Origin: Lentibacillus daqui
Lineage (GTDB): Bacteria > Bacillota > Bacilli > Bacillales > Amphibacillaceae
DNA: 64,000 nt
NCBI RefSeq assembly: GCF_027186265.1
Contig: NZ_CP114176.1
Location: 2,418,001-2,482,000 of the forward strand
Reading direction: 5' to 3'
The position numbers and the translations under genes were made by a program. The notes beneath the pieces were generated by a model, which worked only from the letters and a program-made list of their open reading frames with translations, made no database searches and was not told the DNA's origin. Shown piece after piece: positions 31,263-40,586 of this stretch (positions are counted from its first letter, which is position 1; each line of letters opens with the position of its first letter).

Positions 31263-31796
31263 TTACATACCCAGCATGCGTATGTCTATTATTTCCTCCA
31301 TAGGTATACTAAAATTCCGTCTTCCTGTTCTTAGGATAATTGTTTCTTCCTCTTGATCGATGATAATTCCACGGTAGGCGCGTTCTTCAGTTTTTACTTC
31401 ACATTTCAAATTTGGAATATGCGACGGTAAATTCAATAAATAATCAACCTTTTCCTCGACTGTCATATCCTTAAATTTAGTCCTTTCCCGGTTTTTCTGT
31501 GAATTTTGTTCACCCTCTGTTGTGTCTTCCTGTTCTTCCTGATGTTCCTGCCATGTTTCTGTTAGCGAATCTTCATCATCCTCGTCTATTACTGCGGGCT
31601 GAGGATTTTGAAACTGTTGAAAGCTATTCCCTCGTGTGGGCATGACACTGGATGTATTCGTTTCATGTTGTTCGGGGGCTGATTTGGCTGTTTTTTTGGG
31701 GGTTGCATAATGATCTTGCATTTTCACTTCAGGCTTTTTCATTTTGGGTTGTTGGATATAAAATAATGGATCTTTGGCATACCGCTTGCGCACCAT
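31263..31796 (-). CDS. cotO: Spore coat protein CotO
   Basis: 177 residues. The first 110 are low-complexity, rich in Q, E, P and N; the last 70 form the conserved CotO domain (FKDMTVEEKVDYLLNLPSHI, RAYRGIIIDQEEETIILRTG, IPMEEIIDIRMLGM). CotO is needed for the outer coat and spore-surface assembly. Position next to a cotY/cotZ-type gene matches B. subtilis. The gene runs convergent with the coat gene. Confidence 0.85.
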   Translation of the reverse strand: MVRKRYAKDPLFYIQQPKMKKPEVKMQDHYATPKKTAKSAPEQHETNTSSVMPTRGNSFQQFQNPQPAVIDEDDEDSLTETWQEHQEEQEDTTEGEQNSQKNRERTKFKDMTVEEKVDYLLNLPSHIPNLKCEVKTEERAYRGIIIDQEEETIILRTGRRNFSIPMEEIIDIRMLGM

Positions 31797-31890
31797 TCGA
31801 CCATCTCTCCTTTTATACTTGTTATCAACTCATTATATGAAGCCTTTTTAAAAATGTGTTATTTGCCTATATCCTTATAATAGCTCATAC

Positions 31891-31922
31891 AAAAGCAGAA
31901 GCTCTTTCTAAAGCTCCTGCTT
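31891..31922 (-). terminator. Terminator after mgtE
   Basis: AGCAGGAGCTT pairs with AGAGCTTCTGCTT on the minus strand, then TTTG. Confidence 0.6.
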
Positions 31923-31973
31923 ATCCTGCATTGTTGCAGATACGTTGCTGAACGGTCGCCTCCGCTTTTCTAT

Positions 31974-33332
31974 CTAAATTAAAAAACTCATAAAGGCTGT
32001 TGCCAATCCGAAATAAATCAATGTAGAAATAAGGTCGTTAAGCGTGGTAATAAATGGTCCGGATGCAACAGCCGGATCAACTTTCAAACGATCCATCAGC
32101 ATTGGCACCAAGGCACCAGCTATCGTAGCCACTGTCAAGGTAATCAAGAGGGAGATACCAACAAGCAAACCTAAGAAGAATTGACCCTTCCATAAATAGA
32201 TCACAATCGTAATAATAATCCCACATGTTGATCCTGTAATGAGTCCGGTCCCCAATTCACGAAAAATAAGTTTAAGTTTGCCTGTTGCACCGTACTCCCC
32301 CGTTGCAATCCCGCGTACCGCTACAGCGAGTGCTTGTGTACCTGTATTTCCCGACATCCCGGCTATTACCGGGATAAAAGCAGCCAGAATCGCAACTTTT
32401 TCCAGTGTATCCTCGAACATACCGATCAAACTTGCCGTTAGCATGCCTAAAAATAATAAAATGATTAACCATGGGAGGCGTTTTTTGGCAGATTTGAAGG
32501 CATTTTCACTGGGACGGTCAACATCTTGAACCCCGGCAAGTTTGGAATAGTCGTCACTTGCTTCTTCATCCATAACATCCAAAATATCGTCAACTGTAAT
32601 GATACCAAGCAAATGTTGCTGAAAATCTACAACAGGTACGGCGAGAAAGTCATAATCCCGTATCATTTGCGCAACCTCTTCCTGATCCAGACCAACCGAT
32701 ACGGACACCACTTTTTCACTCATGATATCACCTATTTGTGTATTCTCATCAGCAACAATCAGATCCCGTAACGAAAGCACACCAACCAACTGTTTATCTT
32801 CATCGATTACATATAGATAATAAATGGTTTCCGCATCTGGTGCCTCTTCCTTTAGATCAAGCATGGCCTGCCCGGTGGTTTCTGTCTTGTATAGAGCGAT
32901 AAATTCTGTGGTCATAATACTTCCAGCTGTTTTTTCCTCGTAATGTAACAACTGTTTGATTTCATCAGCCGATTCCGTATCCATGATGGTCAGGAAGCTG
33001 GCTACTTTATCTTTTTCCATTTCGTTTAAAATGTCAACCGCATCGTCAGTCGCCATTTCTGCAAAGACCATTGCCGCAAACCGGGGATCCATCTCACTAA
33101 AAAAGCTTTCCGTATCCTCAAGTTCAATATTTTCCATGATTTCAGATGTTTCTTCAGGAGATAAATACGAATATATCCGCATTCTTAATTCCCTTGGCTG
33201 TTCCATGAAAAATTGCGCCTGATCGTATGGATGCATATCAAGAAATTCTTCACGAAACTGTTCGATTTCTTCATCTTCCAAAACCGCTATCAATTGGTTC
33301 CATTGGCTAGTTTTTTCGTTATGATCTTCCAT
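31974..33332 (-). CDS. mgtE: Magnesium transporter MgtE
   Basis: About 452 residues in the order expected for MgtE: an N-terminal superhelical Mg2+-sensing domain (LSPEETSEIMENIELEDTES, MATDDAVDILNEMEKDKVAS), two CBS domains (about residues 135-255, GVLSLRDLIVA and GIITVDDILDVM), the plug helix, and five C-terminal membrane helices with PVIAGMSGNTGTQALAVAVR and VASGPFITTLNDLISTLIYF lining the pore. GGAAG lies eight bases before ATG 33332; the frame opens at 33341 with GTG. No M-box riboswitch was seen upstream. Confidence 0.93.
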   Translation of the reverse strand: MEDHNEKTSQWNQLIAVLEDEEIEQFREEFLDMHPYDQAQFFMEQPRELRMRIYSYLSPEETSEIMENIELEDTESFFSEMDPRFAAMVFAEMATDDAVDILNEMEKDKVASFLTIMDTESADEIKQLLHYEEKTAGSIMTTEFIALYKTETTGQAMLDLKEEAPDAETIYYLYVIDEDKQLVGVLSLRDLIVADENTQIGDIMSEKVVSVSVGLDQEEVAQMIRDYDFLAVPVVDFQQHLLGIITVDDILDVMDEEASDDYSKLAGVQDVDRPSENAFKSAKKRLPWLIILLFLGMLTASLIGMFEDTLEKVAILAAFIPVIAGMSGNTGTQALAVAVRGIATGEYGATGKLKLIFRELGTGLITGSTCGIIITIVIYLWKGQFFLGLLVGISLLITLTVATIAGALVPMLMDRLKVDPAVASGPFITTLNDLISTLIYFGLATAFMSFLI

Positions 33333-33709
33333 AGGTATCACTTCCTCTGGGAACTATACTATCCCATTATTTCCCCGGCTTCAACCGGCATAAACATTTT
33401 ACTCACGCTATCCCCTTCGATATTAATAAGGAAAGAATAAAGTGAAACTTCAATCAGTGGGGGATTACTGCCAGTTAATGCGTGATAAAAATATTTATGG
33501 TTATTTATAAAGAGTCTGTACATGGTGTAGTATAAATGACACTTATTTAGTTGTCAACAATTAAATTTCCCGCACGCAACTTTATTGATACAATTATCAT
33601 GGTGTTATTATTTCATTTTTCAAAATACAATAAGAAAGCTTAAAAAAATTACGGTTTTCGTGTAAACTGTCATAAGGGACTATAATTGTAGAGAAAGTAA
33701 GGAGTTTAA
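33333..33709. other. Divergent gap between mgtE and rodA
   Basis: About 375 bases without a supported gene. I see no riboswitch. AAGGAG lies nine bases before the rodA start. Confidence 0.5.
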
Positions 33710-34888
33710 ATGAACAGTCTATCAAACCGACCGAATATTGATTATACATTAATTTTTATTATTATCCTTTTGGGATGTGTGAGTTTATTTACCATATATA
33801 CCATTGTGCCTTCCTTGCCGGCAAGTTATGATGGATCCCACTTTGTCTTCAAGCAATTTGCCTGGTATATTGCAGGTGGCATCTTAGTAGCGTTTATCAT
33901 GTTGCTCGACTATGATCGTTTTAAGCAAATTACCTGGATTTTATACGGTATCGGTCTTGTTTCATTGCTTATGCTAACGTTACGTTTTCCAGCTCCAATC
34001 ATCCATGAAGCCAATAACGCGGTCAGCTGGTTTAAGTTCCCTGGGATTGGTACAGTACAGCCCTCTGAGTTTATGAAAATATTTCTCGTGTTGGCAGTTT
34101 CACTGGTAGTTGCACAACATAACGAGAAATATAGGACCAAAAAAAACATCAAAAGTGACTTGTGGCTGCTGTTAAAAATTTTAATTGTCGCCCTTCCACC
34201 AATGCTGTTAATTGCTACTGAACCTGACTTGGGAGGTTTTTTAGTTTTATCGTTTATTACGGCAAGTATTGTACTTGTGTCCGGAATCAGCTGGAGAATT
34301 ATTTTTTCTATTTTGGGGGCTGCCGTTGGAATTGTTGCAGCCGGAGTAGCTGCATGGTACTTTTTCCCGGGACCGGTTGCCGACTTTCTTGAGGATTCCG
34401 TATTCGGTCACGTATCAAGTCGTATTTACGGTTGGCTTGACCCTGAACAATATCCGGATTCGGGGTACCAACTTATTCTTGCTATGTTAGCGATTGGGTC
34501 CGGGCAACTATTTGGAAAAGGAATAAGTAATTTGGAAGTGTATGTACCGGAGCGGCATACAGACATGATTTTCACTGCAATTTCCGAGCAATTCGGGTTT
34601 ATTGGAGCAAGCCTTGTTGTCGCCTTGTTCTTTGTCTTTATCTATCGTTTAATTCATATTGCCCTGATGAGCAATGATAGCTATGGCAGTTATTTGGTGA
34701 CGGGGCTGGTGGGAATGTTTTCCTATCAGGTATTCCAAAATATCGGCATGTCTATCCAATTACTCCCGGTGACAGGGTTGCCATTACCGTTTCTAAGCTA
34801 TGGCGGCAGCTCGACCTTGGCCTATATGATGGCAGTTGGTATTGTGCTTAATGTACACTCCAGAACCAGACAGTATATGTTCCAATAA
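33710..34888 (+). CDS. rodA: RodA, SEDS peptidoglycan glycosyltransferase
   Basis: 392 residues, ten membrane helices of the FtsW/RodA/SpoVE family, which polymerises lipid II in cell-wall elongation or division. QPSEFMKIFLVLAVS, TEPDLGGFLVL, PERHTDMIFTAISEQFGFIG and QNIGMSIQLLPVTGLPLPFLSYGGSS are the family landmarks. The NIGM and TGLPLPF wording in the last motif is closer to RodA than to FtsW. It would work with a class B PBP in the elongasome. A strong terminator follows. Confidence 0.85.
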   Translation: MNSLSNRPNIDYTLIFIIILLGCVSLFTIYTIVPSLPASYDGSHFVFKQFAWYIAGGILVAFIMLLDYDRFKQITWILYGIGLVSLLMLTLRFPAPIIHEANNAVSWFKFPGIGTVQPSEFMKIFLVLAVSLVVAQHNEKYRTKKNIKSDLWLLLKILIVALPPMLLIATEPDLGGFLVLSFITASIVLVSGISWRIIFSILGAAVGIVAAGVAAWYFFPGPVADFLEDSVFGHVSSRIYGWLDPEQYPDSGYQLILAMLAIGSGQLFGKGISNLEVYVPERHTDMIFTAISEQFGFIGASLVVALFFVFIYRLIHIALMSNDSYGSYLVTGLVGMFSYQVFQNIGMSIQLLPVTGLPLPFLSYGGSSTLAYMMAVGIVLNVHSRTRQYMFQ

Positions 34889-34921
34889 GAGCACGCTTCA
34901 CTTAACATTCCTATGTAGGGG

Positions 34922-34963
34922 AAAAGGTTGCATCTACCATAACGGATGATGCAACCTTTTTTT
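34922..34963 (+). terminator. Terminator after rodA
   Basis: AAAGGTTGCATC pairs with GATGCAACCTTT, ending in seven T. Confidence 0.85.
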
Positions 34964-35023
34964 AGGCTTGTTTATACTAATGGTGTTAAAGCGGCTAATG
35001 AAAAAATCAGGAGTGATCCATAC

Positions 35024-35764
35024 ATGAAAATTGATGTGATTGGCGATGTGCATGGCTGCCTAGAGGAGTTGCAGCAATTATTTTTTCAATTGGGATACGA
35101 AAAGGAACAAAATCATTATTACCATCCTGATGGACGTTTGCCTGTTTTTGTTGGCGACATTACCGATCGCGGTCCCAATTCCGTTGGAGTGATAAGGCTC
35201 GTATGCGAAATGGTATTACAACAAAAAAATGCCAAATATGTTCCGGGCAACCATTGCAATAAGCTATACAGATATTTTTTAGGTAATAACGTCATGCAAA
35301 AGCATGGGCTTGAGACAACTGTTGCCGAGTTACAGGCGTTGGATAGCGCGGCAAGAGCAGATATCCGCAAGCAATTCATGACCCTTTATGAAACCGCCCC
35401 ACTCTATTTGGAAATCCCGGAAGTAAATGCAATCGTTGCTCACGCCGGAATCAAAGAATCCTATATCGGCCGGTATGATAAGAAAGTTAAATCGTTTGTC
35501 CTGTATGGCGATGTAACGGGGAAACTGGATGAAAAAGGACGTCCGATCAGACGAGACTGGGCCAAGTACTACCACGGCTCCCGTTGGATTGTTTATGGAC
35601 ATACACCGGTCATGGAGCCGCGGATGGTGAATAAAACAATCAACATTGATACAGGGTGTGTATTCGGAAATGCCTTAACCGCATTTCGACTCCCCGAGGA
35701 AAAAACTGTTATCGTACCATCCAATCAGCCATTTATTGCAGATAAATTCACATCGTTTCCTTAA
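35024..35764 (+). CDS. prpE: Bis(5'-nucleosyl)-tetraphosphatase PrpE
   Basis: 246 residues, a PPP-type metallophosphoesterase. The metal-binding motifs are DVIGDVHGC (GDxHG), FVGDITDRGPNS (GDxxDRG) and VPGNHCNKL (GNHE-like, with C in place of E). IVAHAGI and YGHTPV supply further ligands. B. subtilis PrpE cleaves diadenosine tetraphosphate and affects spore germination. AGGAG precedes ATG 35024; the frame extends upstream to 34946 through the rodA terminator, so the inner start is right. The 3' end overlaps the convergent pseudouridine synthase gene by 17 bases. Confidence 0.87.
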   Translation: MKIDVIGDVHGCLEELQQLFFQLGYEKEQNHYYHPDGRLPVFVGDITDRGPNSVGVIRLVCEMVLQQKNAKYVPGNHCNKLYRYFLGNNVMQKHGLETTVAELQALDSAARADIRKQFMTLYETAPLYLEIPEVNAIVAHAGIKESYIGRYDKKVKSFVLYGDVTGKLDEKGRPIRRDWAKYYHGSRWIVYGHTPVMEPRMVNKTINIDTGCVFGNALTAFRLPEEKTVIVPSNQPFIADKFTSFP

Positions 35765-36629
35765 TGAGTTGGTTCATATCTTCCGGGATGTTTGTGTGAA
35801 ACTCCATTACCTCTTTGGTAAATGGATGCACAAATGCGATATGGCAGCAATGGAGAGCCTGCCGGGATATCAAACGATTTGTTCCGCCATATAACTGATC
35901 ACCTGCAAGCGGATGACCAATATGGGAAAAGTGGACGCGGATTTGGTGGGTTCTCCCTGTCTCAAGACGGACATCAACGAAGGAAAATGCTTCACTTTGC
36001 TGTATGACCTGATAATGCGTAACGGCAGGTTTTCCTGTTTCAGTCACGGTTCGTTCGATGATTGATCCTTCTTTTCTGCCAATTGGTGCGTTAATGGTTC
36101 CGTCGATTGGTAAGCCCCCTTCCACAATTGCCCTGTAACCCCGTTTCACTTTACCGGCTTTTTGTGATTTAGCTAATAAAGAATGACTGTAACGATGCTT
36201 GGCAATCAACAATATTCCAGATGTATCCCGGTCCAGTCTTGTAACGACATGCACGGTAAATGGAAGGCTATGCTTTTGGTAGTGCGCTAACACCCCATTT
36301 GCTATTGTTCCCGACGTATCATTCATCGAAGGGATCGTTACAATCCCCGCTGGTTTATTAATCAATAAAACAGCGTCGTCTTCATAGATAATATCAAGCT
36401 GCATTGGTTCCGGATGCAAACTGGCACCGACTTCCTCCGGTGGAAAGGTTAATTGAACCTCTTCTCCCGCTGTCAAACGGAAACGAACAGATTGCACCTT
36501 TTTATTGACCATTATTTTTCCACCATCATGGATGACAGCCTTTAATATCCGTCTTGACAATCCTTGTACCTGCTGTAAATATTCACGGAGAAGCATACCA
36601 TCATGTTGTTGTGCAATTTTCCACTTCAA
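35748..36629 (-). CDS. yjbO: RluD-like rRNA pseudouridine synthase (YjbO)
   Basis: 293 residues. An S4-like N-terminal part (LREYLQQVQGLSRRILKAVI, then INKKV-type turn) precedes the RluA/RluD catalytic domain with D133 in TRLDRDTSGILL; ETGRTHQIRVHFSHIGHPLAGDQLYG closes the active site. It converts specific uridines in RNA, probably 23S rRNA, to pseudouridine. Lies downstream of nadK on the same strand, separated by a terminator, as in the B. subtilis order. Confidence 0.88.
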   Translation of the reverse strand: MKWKIAQQHDGMLLREYLQQVQGLSRRILKAVIHDGGKIMVNKKVQSVRFRLTAGEEVQLTFPPEEVGASLHPEPMQLDIIYEDDAVLLINKPAGIVTIPSMNDTSGTIANGVLAHYQKHSLPFTVHVVTRLDRDTSGILLIAKHRYSHSLLAKSQKAGKVKRGYRAIVEGGLPIDGTINAPIGRKEGSIIERTVTETGKPAVTHYQVIQQSEAFSFVDVRLETGRTHQIRVHFSHIGHPLAGDQLYGGTNRLISRQALHCCHIAFVHPFTKEVMEFHTNIPEDMNQLIKETM

Positions 36630-36651
36630 ACAAATTCACCTTCTAAAAAGA

Positions 36652-36710
36652 TGTTCAAAACCATTTTTTATTCATTGTTCCTAATATAATAAGACATAAG
36701 GTTTTGAACA
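36652..36710 (-). terminator. Inverted repeat after nadK, probable terminator
   Basis: TGTTCAAAACC (36652-36662) and GGTTTTGAACA (36700-36710), long loop, with TCTTTTT following on the minus strand. Confidence 0.6.
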
Positions 36711-36717
36711 TACATTT

Positions 36718-37527
36718 CTATTTCTTCATGTCCCCGTCTTTAACAAACGATTCCCGTACCCGATGCCAAAACGGAAATGGACGGAATCTGGCAAACCTCA
36801 CCTTCTCCTTGGCAACACGGCATTGAATTGATTTTACATCCTTATATGTCTCTGTTATATGGTCAATCGTAATCAGAAAACTTCGATCAACAATAGGTTT
36901 GAGCAAGCATGTATGGTGCTTGGGCAAAATTAATGGTGATCCTATTGTCCGGTAAACACGATTGTTAATCGAAGCCATTTCCGTCAATTGAATTGCCTCA
37001 ATAGACGGATGAATAATACCGCCGCCCAATGCCTTATTATAGGCAGTACTTCCGGAAGGCGTAGAAATGCATAGACCGTCCCCGCGAAATGTTTCAAATT
37101 GCTCTCCTTTAATTTCCACATCACATACCACAGAACCTTCTGCCGTTTTTATCGTGGCTTCATTTAGTGCCAAAAATCGTTGTTCCTGTCCACCACTTTT
37201 CGAACGCAGAATCACCTCAAGCAACGGGTATTCAACAACTTGAAACGGCGTCTTGGCAATTTCAATAATCAATTTCTCCACTTCACTCGGAACCCAATCC
37301 GCATAAAAGCCCAAATGGCCGGTATGGATCCCGATAAATGCCGTTTGATCAGTTCTATGTAAATATCGATGAAACGCCTCTAGAAGTGTCCCATCACCAC
37401 CGACAGAAATAACCAATTCCGGTTCTTCCTCATCATACACTAAATCAAAATCAGTCAAATAATGCTTCATTCTTGCCATAATGTTGTTTGACCGTTCGTC
37501 GCCTTTTGAAACAATAACAAATTTCAC
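36718..37527 (-). CDS. nadK: NAD kinase
   Basis: 269 residues. GGDGT (residues 43-47) is the ATP/NAD motif, followed by [27 protein letters not shown] and the second motif [27 protein letters not shown]. Makes NADP from NAD. ATG 37527 has GAAGG-type sequence upstream. It lies 58 bases downstream of the RelQ-type synthetase gene, probably one operon. Confidence 0.93.
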   Translation of the reverse strand: MKFVIVSKGDERSNNIMARMKHYLTDFDLVYDEEEPELVISVGGDGTLLEAFHRYLHRTDQTAFIGIHTGHLGFYADWVPSEVEKLIIEIAKTPFQVVEYPLLEVILRSKSGGQEQRFLALNEATIKTAEGSVVCDVEIKGEQFETFRGDGLCISTPSGSTAYNKALGGGIIHPSIEAIQLTEMASINNRVYRTIGSPLILPKHHTCLLKPIVDRSFLITIDHITETYKDVKSIQCRVAKEKVRFARFRPFPFWHRVRESFVKDGDMKK

Positions 37528-37585
37528 GCGAACCTTCCCCCCCTCTTACTATGATATAATCAGTCCAACTGCAGGCACCGGCGTT

Positions 37586-38194
37586 TTACTTCCGATGAAA
37601 AATCGCCTGTGCTTCCTGGACCTCATTTTTTATTTTCGACATTTCTTCATCAAGTTTAAATGCAGCCTCGGCAGCTCGCTTTAGTCTCGTTTTAATCTCG
37701 GATGGAATCCTGCCTGCATATTTGTAGTTTAAGGAATGTTCATTGGTTGCCCAAAAATTCATGGCAAGTGTTCGAATCTGTATTTCTGCCAGCACAATTT
37801 TCTCTCCATGAATGGTTTCGACCGGATAATGAATAACCATGTGAAAGGAACGATAACCGCTCTCCTTCTTGTCGGAAATATAGTCTTTTTCTTCAATAAC
37901 AGTAAAATCATTCCGTGATCTGATCATATCAACAATTGTATAAATATCATCAACAAATTGGCAAACAACGCGCACACCAGCAATGTCCTGCATCTCATTC
38001 GGAATATTCTCCAGTCTGATCTGCTTTCGCTTGGCTTTTTCCAGTATGCTCGGAATCGGCTTTACCCTGCCTGTAATAAACTCAATTGGCGAATGCCGTT
38101 TTTCATATTCAAATTGTGCTCGCATTCCTCTTAATTTTACCTTTAATTCATCAACTACCTGGGAATAAGGTGCAAGAATAATTTCCCAATTCAC
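37586..38194 (-). CDS. yjbM: Small alarmone synthetase (RelQ/SasB, YjbM)
   Basis: About 202 residues, a stand-alone RelA/SpoT synthetase domain making pppGpp/ppGpp from ATP and GTP/GDP. SPIEFITGRVKPIPSILEKA (RxKxxxSxxxK), MQDIAGVRVVCQFVDDIYTI, KESGYRSFHMVIHYPV and AEIQIRTLAMNFWATNEHSL are the synthetase signatures. In this family it acts as an allosteric tetramer. The start is placed at GTG 38194 (MNWEIILAPY) with AGGTGG eight bases upstream, which fits the homologous N-terminus better than the longer frame from 38251. NAD kinase follows. Confidence 0.9.
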   Translation of the reverse strand: MNWEIILAPYSQVVDELKVKLRGMRAQFEYEKRHSPIEFITGRVKPIPSILEKAKRKQIRLENIPNEMQDIAGVRVVCQFVDDIYTIVDMIRSRNDFTVIEEKDYISDKKESGYRSFHMVIHYPVETIHGEKIVLAEIQIRTLAMNFWATNEHSLNYKYAGRIPSEIKTRLKRAAEAAFKLDEEMSKIKNEVQEAQAIFHRK

Positions 38195-38399
38195 CGTACG
38201 CACCACCTGTCCATATAATCCTATTTTATCACGTATTGACGTTCTATTCATGAAACCTCTACTAAATGAAGTTTCACCTTATTTTAACATATTGTTCTTC
38301 AATCATGTGTCACTTGCAGCAACGGATAACTTTTGCATATTTGTCCAACATTAGCGATAATCAAAGGTAAGCTAATGGAATATAAGAGTGGAGGTTATT

Positions 38400-38969
38400 A
38401 TGGTACAGGAAATTGAGATTGAATATAAAAATATATTAACGGAAAAGGAATTCTATCAATTGTTGAACCAATACCCATTTCCCAAAGAGGCAACAGTCCA
38501 GACGAATTATTACTTGGAAACCCCTGATTTTAAGTTAAAGGAAAACGGCTGTGCATTGCGGATCCGCAAAAAACAGAATAGTTTCGTTCTAACATTGAAA
38601 GAACCACATCTAAACGGACTGCTGGAAACACATGATACGCTTACCAAGCAAGAAGCGTGTGCTATATTGGATGGAAGTGTGATAAAAAAAGCAAATATCA
38701 TCGAACGTTTAAACGCAATGCATATCCCTGTCTCTTCTTTAGTATACTATGGTAAATTAACGACCGAGAGACGAGAAACAAAACTCAATGGGACATTACT
38801 CGTGCTTGATCATAGTATGTATAATGGTATAACCGATTATGAGTTGGAAGTTGAATCACCTTCTGAGCAAATCGGCATTCGGGTGTTTAAACAGATATTA
38901 AAAGAGCAGGCAATTGCGAAACGGGATACACCAAACAAGATTAAACGTTTTTTCACTTCCATTCCGTAA
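38400..38969 (+). CDS. yjbK: CYTH domain protein YjbK
   Basis: 189 residues. N-terminal EIEIEYKN gives the E-x-E-x-K metal/triphosphate-binding signature of CYTH tunnel enzymes; RIRKKQNSFVLTLKEP, TERRETKLNG and YELEVESP supply the other charged strands. A phosphatase or cyclase on triphosphates is expected; the real substrate is not known. GGAGG five bases before ATG 38400 decides the start. Divergent from yjbM. Confidence 0.87.
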   Translation: MVQEIEIEYKNILTEKEFYQLLNQYPFPKEATVQTNYYLETPDFKLKENGCALRIRKKQNSFVLTLKEPHLNGLLETHDTLTKQEACAILDGSVIKKANIIERLNAMHIPVSSLVYYGKLTTERRETKLNGTLLVLDHSMYNGITDYELEVESPSEQIGIRVFKQILKEQAIAKRDTPNKIKRFFTSIP

Positions 38970-39071
38970 TGATCCTGGGCAATGAAGGCGTTATCAAACA
39001 GATTGATTGCCGGTTTGAGCATTACATTGCTACAATAGAGCTACTACATGATAGAAGAAAGTGAGCAAAAA

Positions 39072-39452
39072 ATGAAACAGCCAGGAACCATTTACGAAGC
39101 GATTGGCGGATTTGATGCGATAGAACGATTGGTAGCAGCCTTTTACAAACGAGTTGGAAAAAATCCAAAACTAATCCCGATTTTTCCGGATGACTTAACG
39201 GAAACAGCTAGAAAGCAACGGTTGTTTCTAACCCAATTTTTCGGTGGGCCAAGACTTTATTCCGAAGAGCGTGGTAATCCAATGATGCGACGGCGACATT
39301 TGCCATTTGAAATTACCCCTTCCCGAAAAGACGCGTGGCTGGAATGTATGAGCAAAGCCTTGGAAGAAGCTGCGATTGCTGAACCATATCGAACTGCTAT
39401 TTTCGAGAAATTAACCATGACAGCACACCATATGATGAACACCCCTGAGTGA
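39072..39452 (+). CDS. yjbI: Truncated hemoglobin (YjbI, group II)
   Basis: About 126 residues. YEAIGGFDAIERLVAAFYKR, PIFPDDLTETARKQRLFLTQ, FFGGPRLYSEERGNPMMRRR and HLPFEI match the group II 2-on-2 globins, including the proximal H in RRRHLPF. Heme protein binding O2 or NO. In B. subtilis its gene neighbours yjbH, as here. The start at 39072 fits homologues; an upstream ATG at 39048 is in frame. Confidence 0.87.
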   Translation: MKQPGTIYEAIGGFDAIERLVAAFYKRVGKNPKLIPIFPDDLTETARKQRLFLTQFFGGPRLYSEERGNPMMRRRHLPFEITPSRKDAWLECMSKALEEAAIAEPYRTAIFEKLTMTAHHMMNTPE

Positions 39453-39587
39453 ACCAGGTGAAGGGTACAGGCAGGTCATGTTCAGCACGAAGCCAGGAAC
39501 GTCACGGTTTTAGCCCCGTCTTGGTATAGTGCAATTAGAATTGATCATTTAATATACTTTCTTAACTGGATAGAAAGGAGAATCGAT

Positions 39588-40496
39588 GTGAGTTGGGAAT
39601 ATGCTGGGCTCAAAGGCTCAAACAAGACTAACACATCGGCTGGAAACAGATTACTTAATCGTGGAGAAAAGCCTATTGAAATCTTTGTTTTTATTGACCC
39701 ATTATGTCCTGAATGCTGGTCACTGGAGCCATACTTAAAAAAACTAACCATCGAATATGGTGACTACCTGATAATCAGACCCATTGTCACCGGGCATCTG
39801 AACAATTTAAATAAAGATAAATTCGATAGACCAAAACGTTTAAAGGAAATATGGCAAAAAACAGCGTGTCGAACCGGAATGAGCTGTGACGGGGATGTAT
39901 GGATTGATAACCCGATATCCTCACCATGGATCGCTTCATTGGCAATCAAAGCTGCTGAACTGCAGGGAAAGCGGGCCGGACGGATATTTTTACGCAAGCT
40001 TCAAGAGAACTTATTTTTAATGAAACAAAATATTTCGGATGAGGACGTGTTAATGGCCTGTGCCAGAGAGGCAAACCTTGATATTGAAGAATTCAAAAAT
40101 GATTTATATTCATCCTCTGCCAAGAAAGCATTTCAAGGTGATATGAAATTAACACAGGAAATGGAAGTAGATTATATCCCGACGATTGTCTTTTTCAACC
40201 AGGACGTAGAAGAACATGGAATCAAAATTTCCGGACTTTATCCATATGATATTTATTTACGCGTGCTACAGCAAATGTTGCAGTGGGATCCTGTCCCGGC
40301 GGAAAAGCCCGCTCTGGAAGACTTTCTTGCTAAATATGAAGTGGTTGGAAATAAAGAAGTAGCGGTTGTTTACGATTGGACCATTGCCAAAGCTGACAAG
40401 GAACTAAAAAAACTGCAGCTAAAACAAATAGTAAAAAGAATTCCCGCAAAGTATGGTACATTTTGGCGATATATTGGTGAAAAACCCTCTATTTAG
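39588..40496 (+). CDS. spxH: SpxH (YjbH), adaptor for ClpXP degradation of Spx
   Basis: 302 residues, DsbA-like thioredoxin fold. [20 protein letters not shown] carries C40 and C43; [10 protein letters not shown] is the cis-Pro loop; the C-terminal part ([20 protein letters not shown]) is the linker/adaptor region. It presents Spx to ClpXP; spx itself lies at 49327 in this window. GTG start with AAAGGAG upstream. A terminator (40481-40507) follows directly. Confidence 0.9.
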   Translation: MSWEYAGLKGSNKTNTSAGNRLLNRGEKPIEIFVFIDPLCPECWSLEPYLKKLTIEYGDYLIIRPIVTGHLNNLNKDKFDRPKRLKEIWQKTACRTGMSCDGDVWIDNPISSPWIASLAIKAAELQGKRAGRIFLRKLQENLFLMKQNISDEDVLMACAREANLDIEEFKNDLYSSSAKKAFQGDMKLTQEMEVDYIPTIVFFNQDVEEHGIKISGLYPYDIYLRVLQQMLQWDPVPAEKPALEDFLAKYEVVGNKEVAVVYDWTIAKADKELKKLQLKQIVKRIPAKYGTFWRYIGEKPSI

Positions 40497-40507
40497 GAGG
40501 GTTTTTC
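40481..40507 (+). terminator. Terminator at the end of spxH
   Basis: AAAACCCTC pairs with GAGGGTTTTT; the first arm overlaps the last codons. Confidence 0.85.
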
Positions 40508-40586
40508 TTTTTTCGATATGGGTTTCATTTGATCATGGAATCAGCAATAATTCCGTCAATAAATCCGAATCCCCATCCAGATCCTT

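Noticed and set aside
33333..33709. M-box riboswitch ahead of mgtE
   Set aside because: I could not find the conserved M-box segments in the leader.
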